Positions 1-6,024 of a stretch of 6,189 bases of DNA are shown piece after piece. The DNA comes from an uncultured Polymorphobacter sp. (GTDB lineage: Bacteria > Pseudomonadota > Alphaproteobacteria > Sphingomonadales > Sphingomonadaceae), in contig CALMPZ010000471.1 of the NCBI GenBank assembly GCA_937871645.1, forward strand, positions 1 through 6,189, given 5' to 3'. Numbering within the stretch: position 1 is the stretch's first letter; every line of letters starts with the position of its first letter. Both the position numbers and the translations under genes were made by a program. Below the pieces are notes generated by a model. It was given only the letters and a program-made list of their open reading frames with translations. It was not told where the DNA came from and did no database searches.

Positions 1-39
1 AATTGGGTGCAGGCCTCAGGCCTGCCCGCCGGAGGCTCT
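1..39 (-). repeat. Stop-adjacent hairpin repeat, copy 1
   Basis: These 39 bases match 1801-1839 in the same orientation with only two differences (positions 4 and 35). Read on the minus strand, the element begins within the stop codon of the isomerase gene and contains GCAGGCC-TGA-GGCCTGC, a perfect 7-bp stem with a 3-nt loop (9-25). Two more G-C pairs form beyond a bulged A, so the hairpin spans 6-27. No T-run follows, so it is not a classical intrinsic terminator. It may still end transcription or protect the 3' end. Similar stop-proximal GC-rich elements seem familiar from sphingomonad genomes, but that is recollection only. The left edge coincides with the window edge, so the element may extend further. 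Confidence 0.8.
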
Positions 40-901
40 ATTTGCCGGCGCGCACCGGCACGCGGACGTTGCACGCATCCACCGCCCCCGCCGGCCGCAT
101 GAAGAACGCATCCGAACGGTTGGCGCGTGCCTTCATGTAATCGGCAAAGCTTGGCGATGTCGTCAGCATGACCTCGATGCGCGGCGGGGCGGGCAGGTCG
201 CTCGCCATCCGCGCACCGGTAATCGGCAGCCGCTCGCGGTCGGTCTTGTAAAAGCCCAGCGCCTCGGTGCCGCGCGGCAGCGCCGACAGATTCTCGATGC
301 CGGCGACGATGCGCCCAACGCCTGCCATGTTGCGGTCGAGGTGGCGCGGCGCATGGCCGATCACCGCGTACAGCTCGCCGCCGTCGCCGCTATCGGGGGC
401 ATTGCCACGCCCGACGCCGACCATGCCGTAGCAATGCTGGAGCCAGACGGTCTTCGCCGATTTGTCGACCGCGACCGGGAAACCGTCGATGAAGCCGCCG
501 GCGTCGGCATAGGCGTCGGGGCCGGGAATTGGCGTGAAGGTCAGCCCGGCCAGCGGCCGCTCGAACTCGGGCGGCAACGGCGTCGCCGGCACAACCTTGG
601 TTTCGGGGATCGCCCATTGCACGACATAGTTATCCTGCACGCGCACCACCGCGCCGCCGCTGAACGCGCCGCGCCGCACCATCGCCTTGATCGCCGCGAC
701 ATGCGCCGGGGCAAACTGCGGCGCCAATTGCATGATGAAGGGCCCACGCGGCGTATCGAACACCACAAGATCGTCGGGCGCGATTGCTGCCCAGGCCGCC
801 GGTGGCGCGGCGGATTCGATATCGGACGGCGTCGGTGCCGCTGCCGAGGTCAGCAGCAGCACAGCAAGGAGCAGGGCAGGGCGGTTCAGGGCGTGTTTCA
901 T
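38..901 (-). CDS. Divergent cyclophilin-type peptidyl-prolyl cis-trans isomerase, secreted
   Basis: A 287-residue protein probably acting as a proline isomerase or foldase in the periplasm. The chosen ATG at 901 is followed directly by a signal peptide: basic start (Lys2, His3, Arg7), hydrophobic core at 9-18, and a likely cleavage after the Ala-rich stretch at 20-22. A longer TTG-start version (943) would put 14 charged residues ahead of the signal. The cyclophilin fold is visible at 45-95 (VVFDTPRGPFIMQL, then VVRVQDNYVVQ). Arg87, Tyr92 and Gln95 have the same spacing as human CypA Arg55, Phe60 and Gln63. The second half, ELYAVIGHAPRHLDR to VGRIVAGIENL (176-205), fits the HLDG/FGRV block. 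Other pocket residues are altered: CypA His126 aligns with Met192 and Phe129 with Val195. About 60 extra residues separate the two halves. It lies 53 nt after the membrane-protein gene on the same strand, probably cotranscribed. No strong ribosome-binding site is visible. Fold assignment is fairly sure; activity is not. Confidence 0.85.
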   Translation of the reverse strand: MKHALNRPALLLAVLLLTSAAAPTPSDIESAAPPAAWAAIAPDDLVVFDTPRGPFIMQLAPQFAPAHVAAIKAMVRRGAFSGGAVVRVQDNYVVQWAIPETKVVPATPLPPEFERPLAGLTFTPIPGPDAYADAGGFIDGFPVAVDKSAKTVWLQHCYGMVGVGRGNAPDSGDGGELYAVIGHAPRHLDRNMAGVGRIVAGIENLSALPRGTEALGFYKTDRERLPITGARMASDLPAPPRIEVMLTTSPSFADYMKARANRSDAFFMRPAGAVDACNVRVPVRAGK

Positions 902-954
902 CGCGACAGACTGCCGAGGTTGGCGCAGCCGCGCAAGCGTCAAGCGTCTGCCAC

Positions 955-1719
955 CTAGACAACAACGCGCCGGTACAGATGCCAGGTCGCATGCCCGAGC
1001 ACCGGCAGCACCACCAACAGCCCCAGGAACAGCGGCAGCATCGCAACAAATAGCGATACCGCGATGATGGCGGCCCAGATCGTCATGACCACTGTATTCG
1101 ACCGCACGGTGGCGAGGCTGACGATAATGGCGGTGACAAAATCAAGGTCGCGGTCGACCAGCAGCGGCAGGCTGATGACGGTGATCGCATAGAAGGCGAA
1201 GGCGATCAGCGCCCCGGCGATGCTGCCGACGATCAGCATAGCGAGTCCGGTGCCGCTCATGAATAGTTCGATGCCTTGGGGACCGTAATTCGATTCGGAC
1301 ATGAACACCGCGTAGATGCCGTGCGCGATCATCAGCCAGAAGCTGAACGCGACAAACAGGATAGCGCCCATCGTCAATATCTGTTCGTCGCCGCGGCCGC
1401 GCGAGGCGCCGAGTATCGCGCTCCAGCGCATCGGCAACCCGGCTTCGCGGCGGCGGCTGACTTCGTAAAGCCCCACCGCCGTGAACGGCGCGAGCAGCGG
1501 GAAACCCGCCGACGCCACGATGATCCACAGATAGGCGTCGCGGGCAAACAGCACAAAATACAGGAACAGCCCGGCGGTCACGTAGATCGCCGCGAAGAAC
1601 AGCCCGAATGCCGGACAGGCCTTGAAGTCCGCCCAACCCGCCGCCAGTGCGGCCCGAAGATCATTTGTCGTGAGATTGCGCGCGACCGTTACCGGCGCGA
1701 CCTGAGCCTGACCTGCCAT
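955..1719 (-). CDS. DUF2189-like integral membrane protein of unknown function
   Basis: A 254-residue inner-membrane protein with about six hydrophobic segments (roughly 38-57, 62-85, 115-137, 158-186, 207-226 and 227-245). A short soluble N-terminus precedes them with the conserved-looking block RNLTTNDLRAALAAGWADFK (14-33), which I associate with the DUF2189 family. No catalytic or cofactor site is evident; charged loops follow helix 2 (SRRREAG, 88-94) and sit near residues 189-193 (DRDLD). The ATG at 1719 is preferred because GGGAG lies 10 nt upstream and the family block starts soon after. ATG 1767 or TTG 1770 would add a Gly/Arg-rich leader without a ribosome-binding site. It lies between purB and the isomerase gene on the same strand, 119 nt after purB, with a hairpin repeat in the gap, so it may be partly uncoupled from purB. 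Some relatives carry a cytochrome-oxidase-like label in databases, which nothing here supports. Confidence 0.82.
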   Translation of the reverse strand: MAGQAQVAPVTVARNLTTNDLRAALAAGWADFKACPAFGLFFAAIYVTAGLFLYFVLFARDAYLWIIVASAGFPLLAPFTAVGLYEVSRRREAGLPMRWSAILGASRGRGDEQILTMGAILFVAFSFWLMIAHGIYAVFMSESNYGPQGIELFMSGTGLAMLIVGSIAGALIAFAFYAITVISLPLLVDRDLDFVTAIIVSLATVRSNTVVMTIWAAIIAVSLFVAMLPLFLGLLVVLPVLGHATWHLYRRVVV

Positions 1720-1800
1720 CCCCGTGACACTCCCACCCGTCGACCCCCGTCGGGGCCGATGGTGCATCAAGTCAGGCGATGCGGCAAGACGGGTATCTTC

Positions 1801-1838
1801 AATCGGGTGCAGGCCTCAGGCCTGCCCGCCGGAGACTC

Positions 1839-1839
<1 letters not shown>
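1801..1839 (-). repeat. Stop-adjacent hairpin repeat, copy 2
   Basis: This second copy of the 39-bp element at 1-39 has the same orientation and the same position relative to a gene: on the minus strand it starts at the last base of the purB TAA stop. The palindromic core GCAGGCC-TGA-GGCCTGC (1809-1825) is unchanged, and the hairpin extends to 1806-1827 with a bulged A. The two differences from copy 1 lie outside the stem. It could act as a transcript 3'-end or attenuator between purB and the membrane-protein gene. No T-tract follows. Confidence 0.8.
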
Positions 1840-3143
<1,304 letters not shown>

Positions 3144-3198
3144 GCTCGTCTCCAATTCAATGCCGGCGCGGGTAGCACAGCACGCGCGCGCCCTCTAC

Positions 3199-3220
3199 CC
3201 CCTCCCTTGAAAGGGAGGGG
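3199..3220. repeat. Intergenic perfect palindrome (10-bp stem)
   Basis: CCCCTCCCTT (3199-3208) and AAGGGAGGGG (3211-3220) are perfect inverted arms around a 2-nt centre; a realistic hairpin has an 8-bp stem and the loop TTGAAA. It lies between the divergent purB and the small secreted-protein gene, in the 5' leader or promoter region of both, which is unusual for a terminator. Palindromes of this C-run/G-run type resemble dispersed intergenic repeats in GC-rich proteobacteria, but only one copy is in this window. Its function is unknown; it could shape the purB leader RNA. Confidence 0.65.
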
Positions 3221-3294
3221 TCACAGAGCCCCGCGATGCAACCAATTTCCGCGCCACCGGTTGTGTCGCCATGGCAGCGCGTTGCTGTTCAAAC

Positions 3295-3298
3295 GGAG
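3295..3298 (+). promoter_or_regulatory. Ribosome binding site deciding the start at 3307
   Basis: GGAG sits 8 nt before ATG 3307. It decides the start of the small secreted protein against the upstream in-frame ATG at 3271, whose use would put a Cys-rich hydrophilic leader ahead of the signal peptide. Confidence 0.6.
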
Positions 3299-3306
3299 TT
3301 GAGTCC

Positions 3307-3474
3307 ATGTACACCAATATCCTCTTTGTCGCCGCTTCAGCCTTGCTTGCCGCCACGGTCGGTGCGCAGACCACCACGACAACCGTCAAGGAAACGACGA
3401 CCGCACCCGCGCCGGTCACCGAAACGACCAAGCAGACGACAACCGTGACCGACGTCGCCCCCGACGGCGTCTAA
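3307..3474 (+). CDS. Small Thr-rich secreted protein, N-terminal part, ended by an in-frame TAA
   Basis: A 55-residue product of unrecognised family. Residues 1-20 form a good signal peptide: short polar start, hydrophobic core ILFVAASALLAATV, and a VGA cleavage site before Gln21. The mature part is almost all Thr, Val, Lys, Pro and Ala (QTTTTTVKETTT, then QTTTVTD) and is probably an unstructured exported peptide. The start ATG 3307 has GGAG 8 nt upstream. The frame ends at TAA 3472-3474 right after APDGV, but the same frame continues open for 40 codons with the same repeat style. This is therefore most likely the front half of a protein of about 96 residues broken by a nonsense change, though a functional short form cannot be excluded. 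It is a lone plus-strand gene, divergent from purB and convergent with radC. Confidence 0.6.
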   Translation: MYTNILFVAASALLAATVGAQTTTTTVKETTTAPAPVTETTKQTTTVTDVAPDGV

Positions 3475-3597
3475 ATGAAGAACGGCGTGTGGATGAAGGG
3501 CAGTCGCCGCGCCACCAGCGCCGAAATCAGCGCGCACAAGTCATGGGTCAAGACGCAGACGACCAAGACCACGGTCAAGACCGTAACGCCGCAGTAA
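3475..3597 (+). pseudogene. Continuation of the Thr-rich secreted protein after the in-frame stop
   Basis: Forty codons follow the TAA at 3472-3474 directly and in the same frame, starting with ATG and ending at TAA 3595-3597. The segment begins MKNGVWMKGSRRATSAE and ends in KTQTTKTTVKTVTPQ. The motif QTTKTTVK (3556-3579) echoes QTTTTTVK in the front half (3367-3390), with similar codons, so both halves look like one ancestral gene. No ribosome-binding site precedes ATG 3475. As a free-standing protein it would lack a signal peptide, unlike what its composition suggests. It could be made only by read-through of TAA or by reinitiation at the adjacent ATG. A sequencing error at 3472-3474 is another explanation. 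Calling it a remnant is inference. Confidence 0.55.
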
Positions 3598-3606
3598 GCG
3601 GCCCGT

Positions 3607-3644
3607 TGCCACCCCGGCGCGCCAATTGCGCCGCCGGGGTGGCA
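3607..3644. terminator. Bidirectional hairpin between convergent genes
   Basis: TGCCACCCCGGCG (3607-3619) and CGCCGGGGTGGCA (3632-3644) form a perfect 13-bp, mostly G-C stem around a 12-nt loop. It fills the 47-nt gap between the plus-strand stop at 3597 and the radC stop at 3645-3647, and its right arm ends one base before the radC stop. No T-run follows on either strand, as is common in GC-rich genomes. Its position between convergent ends makes a shared terminator the best reading. Confidence 0.7.
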
Positions 3645-4331
3645 TCAGAGCAAGCCGAGCGCCCGGAAGCTGGCGTGGCCGGTCTTGCCGATAATGACAT
3701 GGTCGTGGACGGCAAGGCCCAGGTGGCGCCCGGCTTCGACAATGGCCTTGGTCATCGCGATATCGTCGCGGCTTGGGGAGGGGTCGCCGCTCGGGTGGTT
3801 GTGGACGAGCACCACCGCACTCGCCGACAGATCGAGCGCGCGCTTGACGATTTCGCGCGGATAGACCGGCGCGGCGTTGACCGTGCCCGACGACATGACC
3901 TCGTCGCGCATCAATATATTGCGGTTGTCGAGGAAGATGACACGGAACTCCTCGGTCGATTTATGCGCCATCGCGGCGTGGAGATATTCGCTGAGCGCCT
4001 GCCAGCCCGACAGCACCGGGCGGTCGAGCGCCGCAGCGCGCAATGACCGCAGCGACGCCGCCTCGATGAACTTGAGTGCCGCCGCAGCGCCTTCGGTCAG
4101 CCCGTCGATACGCTGCAGTTCGGCGGGCGAGGCGGCAAGCAACGCCGGAAAGCTGCCGAACTCGCGCAGCAGCGACTTGGCAAGCGGCTTGGTATCGCGG
4201 CGCGGAATCGCCAGCCCCAACACATATTCGAGCAACTCGTAATCGAGAAACGCCTCGCCGCCGCCTTCGAGCAGCCGCGCGCGCATCCGGCTGCGGTGAC
4301 CGGCGGAGTCGGGTGATGGGTCGGTCAGCAA
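3645..4331 (-). CDS. radC: RadC family JAMM/MPN+ protein
   Basis: A 228-residue cytosolic RadC-family protein. The name comes from an old DNA-repair assignment; the true role is unsettled, and the fold is a JAMM metalloprotease-like domain. The N-terminal part (1-40) carries the typical GHRSRMRARLLEGG block, followed by a helix-hairpin-helix-like stretch (LLAASPAELQRIDGLTEGAA, 64-83). The C-terminal JAMM domain has Glu128 (STEEFRV), then HNHPSGDPSPSRDD (177-190), with His177, His179, Ser187 and Asp190 as the metal-site motif. The start is taken as TTG 4331 because GGGAG lies 7 nt upstream and the product then has the usual family length and N-terminus. The frame stays open to 4514, but that 61-residue extension is unlike RadC and would abut the divergent gene. 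The start codon lies inside a 14-bp palindrome (4327-4340). It is on the same strand as map, from which it is separated by a low-GC gene. Confidence 0.93.
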   Translation of the reverse strand: MLTDPSPDSAGHRSRMRARLLEGGGEAFLDYELLEYVLGLAIPRRDTKPLAKSLLREFGSFPALLAASPAELQRIDGLTEGAAAALKFIEAASLRSLRAAALDRPVLSGWQALSEYLHAAMAHKSTEEFRVIFLDNRNILMRDEVMSSGTVNAAPVYPREIVKRALDLSASAVVLVHNHPSGDPSPSRDDIAMTKAIVEAGRHLGLAVHDHVIIGKTGHASFRALGLL

Positions 4332-4339
4332 GCGCTTGC
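4329..4339. repeat. 11-bp direct repeat, left copy, flanking the low-GC segment
   Basis: CAAGCGCTTGC here recurs exactly at 5099-5109. This copy overlaps the radC TTG start and is part of the 14-bp palindrome AGCAAGCGCTTGCT (4327-4340). Together with the right copy it brackets a 759-bp segment (4340-5098) holding the low-GC orphan gene. It could be a target-site duplication or a leftover recombination site; chance is not excluded for an 11-mer. Confidence 0.5.
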
Positions 4340-4343
4340 TCCC
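4339..4343 (-). promoter_or_regulatory. Ribosome binding site deciding the radC start
   Basis: On the minus strand GGGAG lies 7 nt before TTG 4331, supporting this non-ATG start for radC. It sits just inside the proposed inserted segment, so present-day radC initiation may use a sequence brought in by the insertion. Confidence 0.55.
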
Positions 4344-4463
4344 GTTCGCATGATCGACCCTGTGTGCAGAGTGCGCGCGGCGGGCGCGGCAATCAAGCTC
4401 CGATAGCCTGACCCAGCAACAATCATCCTCTTCATAGTTCGAAAAACACGCACACCGAACATT

Positions 4464-4472
4464 TGCTAAAAT
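4464..4472 (+). promoter_or_regulatory. Candidate extended -10 promoter of the orphan gene
   Basis: TGC-TAAAAT is an extended -10 element (TG at 4464-4465; hexamer 4467-4472 matches TATAAT at 5 of 6 bases). It lies in the most AT-rich stretch of the region (4441-4500 is about 43% GC), 41 nt before ATG 4514. No convincing -35 is present at 17 nt, which fits an extended -10 promoter. A short inverted repeat GTTCG/CGAAC (4437-4441, 4456-4460) lies just upstream and might be an operator. Confidence 0.4.
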
Positions 4473-4513
4473 CGCCAATCTCGAGCACTTTTGCGTGTTA
4501 CCGAGGGCAAGCA

Positions 4514-5086
4514 ATGGTCAATCACCTCAAGATTGAAGTCAGTCCAAATCCGGAGTTTGACGATTTTCCCGATCATCAGGCGCGTATCATCGTCGATGGC
4601 CAAGATTGGCTCGGCACGGAAACGATTGGCTTGGACCCGCCAGATCTCGACGAACAACTTTCGCAAAAGGATCAGATGATCGTTGGGCGCTGCCCATGCG
4701 GGGAAATGGGATGTGGCGATCTCGTCGTCGAGGTGCAGCGGACAGACAAAACCATACGATGGTTAGACAGCGACGGCGTCGAAGCGGTATTCGACACGCA
4801 ACAGTTCGACGCCGAAGTGGATCGATTTAGAAAAGACCACTCTTGGGAAACTTTGGAACGGCGCGTGGAACGCGAAGTCGGTCCGATTTTCAAGGGAATC
4901 GTGATCGACAAAGAATATCGATTCAGCTGGGTATCCGCTCGATCCGAACCCTGCAAAATTCGCGTGTGCTTTCAAGGTCATAAAAACGGCATTTTGCTTG
5001 ATTTCGACTGGGATGGCGAGACCGTAAGCGACGCCCTGCAAAGGGCCCAACAGTTCCTGATCGAACACGTCCTTCCCCGCGCCTGA
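4514..5086 (+). CDS. Hypothetical protein with a CxCGxxGC motif; low-GC orphan
   Basis: A 190-residue soluble protein of no family I can name. No signal peptide or membrane segment is seen. Acidic residues are frequent at 12-52 (PEFDDFPD, DPPDLDEQL). Cys60, Cys62 and Cys67 in GRCPCGEMGCGD form a tight CxCGxxGC cluster that could bind a metal such as zinc. A beta-like segment follows (DLVVEVQRTDKTIRW, 69-83), then a charged helical stretch (FRKDHSWETLERRVEREVG, 105-123), and a Trp/Asp-containing end (LLDFDWDGETVSDALQRAQQFL). ATG 4514 has GAGG 7 nt upstream; the upstream TTG 4463 overlaps the promoter candidate. GC over 4801-4980 is 49% against 68% in a comparable piece of purB, and it uses more AAA, GAT and ATT codons. 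It lies antisense to the flanking map and radC. Horizontal acquisition is likely; function is unknown. Confidence 0.8.
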   Translation: MVNHLKIEVSPNPEFDDFPDHQARIIVDGQDWLGTETIGLDPPDLDEQLSQKDQMIVGRCPCGEMGCGDLVVEVQRTDKTIRWLDSDGVEAVFDTQQFDAEVDRFRKDHSWETLERRVEREVGPIFKGIVIDKEYRFSWVSARSEPCKIRVCFQGHKNGILLDFDWDGETVSDALQRAQQFLIEHVLPRA

Positions 5087-5131
5087 ACGCGACGTCCCCA
5101 AGCGCTTGCCGACGCGGGGAAGCGTCAGGCG
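5080..5131. terminator. Stem-loop spanning both convergent stop codons
   Basis: CGCCTGAACGC (5080-5090) pairs with GCGTCAGGCG (5122-5131) apart from one bulged A, and an inner stem TCCCC/GGGGA (5095-5099, 5116-5120) continues the structure. The outer arms contain the stop of the orphan gene (5084-5086) and the stop of map (5125-5127). Lying between convergent ends, it may end transcription from both sides. There is no T-tract, and the pairing is interrupted by an internal loop, so the call is moderate. Confidence 0.45.
5099..5109. repeat. 11-bp direct repeat, right copy, flanking the low-GC segment
   Basis: This is an exact second copy of CAAGCGCTTGC (4329-4339) in the same orientation. It lies 13 nt after the orphan's stop codon and 15 nt before the end of map, in the loop of the proposed convergent terminator. 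Merging the two copies would place the map stop 23 nt from the present radC start. Confidence 0.5.
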
Positions 5132-5946
5132 TAAGGCGGGTTGTTCAATCCGGCGGGGCTGAGCGTGAAGACTTCGCAGCCATCGTCGGTAATGCCGATG
5201 CTGTGTTCGAACTGCGCGCTGAGCGAGCGGTCGCGCGTCACCGCCGTCCAGCCGTCATCGAGCAGCTTCACGTCATATTTGCCGAGGTTGATCATCGGCT
5301 CGATGGTGAAGAACATGCCGGGCACCAGCTTGGCGCCGCGACCGGGGCGACCGTAGTGGACGATGTTGGGCGCGTCGTGGAACACCTTGCCGAGGCCGTG
5401 GCCGCAGAAATCGCGGACCACCGAGCAGCGCTGCGCCTCGGCATATGACTGGATCGCATAGCCGATGTCGCCGACGGTGTTGCCGGGCTTGGCCGCCGCG
5501 ATACCGCGTTGCAGGCATTCCCAGGTGATGTCGACAAGCCGCTTCGCCTTCACGCCGACATCGCCAACGAGGAACATGCGGCTGGTGTCGCCGTGCCAGC
5601 CGTCAACGACCACGGTCACATCGATATTGACGATGTCGCCGTCCTTCAGGCGCTTGGCACCGGGAATGCCGTGGCAGACGACATGATTGATGCTGATGCA
5701 CGACGAATGGCTATAGCCGCGGTAGAAGATGGTGGCGGGCACGGCACCGCGGTCGAGCACGAAATTGCGGACCATTTCATCGAGATCGATGGTCAGCGCT
5801 TCGGGCACCACGTGCGGCACCAGCATGTCGAGCGCTTCGGCGGCGAGCCGTCCGGCGGCGCGCATCCCGGCGAACGCGGCGGCATCGTGCAGGCGGATAC
5901 CCTGCGTGCGCTCGTCAAGGTCGGCATAATCTTCGGCAATGTTCAT
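5125..5946 (-). CDS. map: Methionine aminopeptidase, type I
   Basis: A 273-residue cytosolic metalloenzyme that removes the initiator methionine from new proteins after deformylation. All key residues of the pita-bread fold are present: His92 (VCHG) for substrate, and metal ligands Asp109 (VNIDVTV), Asp120 (WHGDTSRMF), His183 (GHGLGKVFH), Glu216 (FFTIEPM) and Glu247 (AQFEHS). Length and the N-terminal block IRLHDAAAFAGMRAAGRLAAEAL are normal for alphaproteobacterial members and support the ATG at 5946 over the internal Met28. No Shine-Dalgarno sequence precedes the ATG; instead a promoter -10 lies 6 nt upstream, so the mRNA may be leaderless. It is divergent from the CinA-like gene. It shares a strand with radC, which probably once followed it directly; a low-GC gene in opposite orientation now lies between them. 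Confidence 0.97.
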   Translation of the reverse strand: MNIAEDYADLDERTQGIRLHDAAAFAGMRAAGRLAAEALDMLVPHVVPEALTIDLDEMVRNFVLDRGAVPATIFYRGYSHSSCISINHVVCHGIPGAKRLKDGDIVNIDVTVVVDGWHGDTSRMFLVGDVGVKAKRLVDITWECLQRGIAAAKPGNTVGDIGYAIQSYAEAQRCSVVRDFCGHGLGKVFHDAPNIVHYGRPGRGAKLVPGMFFTIEPMINLGKYDVKLLDDGWTAVTRDRSLSAQFEHSIGITDDGCEVFTLSPAGLNNPPYA

Positions 5947-5952
5947 CCGTTC

Positions 5953-5981
5953 ATAATAGGCACTCGCCGGCGCCTGCGCAA
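5953..5981 (-). promoter_or_regulatory. Candidate map promoter placing the transcript start at or near the ATG
   Basis: On the minus strand TTGCGC (5981-5976) and TATTAT (5958-5953) are separated by exactly 17 nt; the -10 hexamer matches TATAAT at 5 of 6 positions. The expected transcription start about 7 nt downstream falls on, or within a base or two of, ATG 5946. With no ribosome-binding site present, this predicts a leaderless map mRNA. Confidence 0.5.
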
Positions 5982-6024
5982 CATTGCCACGCTTCCCACG
6001 CGCGCGCGGCTCGGCTAAACCGGC

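Noticed and set aside
902..943. N-terminal extension of the isomerase from TTG 943
   Set aside because: It would put 14 basic residues ahead of a good signal peptide and has no ribosome-binding site; ATG 901 is preferred.
341..958. Plus-strand open frame (205 codons) opposite the isomerase gene
   Set aside because: Low-complexity Arg-rich shadow of a recognisable cyclophilin gene.
1745..1755. CCCC-GTC-GGGG mini-palindrome in the leader of the membrane-protein gene
   Set aside because: A 4-bp stem is too short to support a riboswitch or terminator call.
3239..3263. Inverted repeat CAACC-N15-GGTTG upstream of the small secreted-protein gene
   Set aside because: Five-base arms with a long spacer are expected by chance; no associated promoter hexamers were found.
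4437..4460. GTTCG-N14-CGAAC considered as an SOS (LexA) box
   Set aside because: The alphaproteobacterial LexA site is a direct repeat GTTC-N7-GTTC; this is inverted with the wrong spacing. Kept only as a possible operator in the promoter entry.
4332..4514. 61-residue N-terminal extension of RadC
   Set aside because: Unlike RadC proteins in sequence, overlaps the AT-rich promoter region of the divergent gene, and has no ribosome-binding site at its start.
5984..6021. TTGCCA and TAAACC as a promoter for the CinA-like gene
   Set aside because: Spacing is 26 nt and the -10 match is poor.
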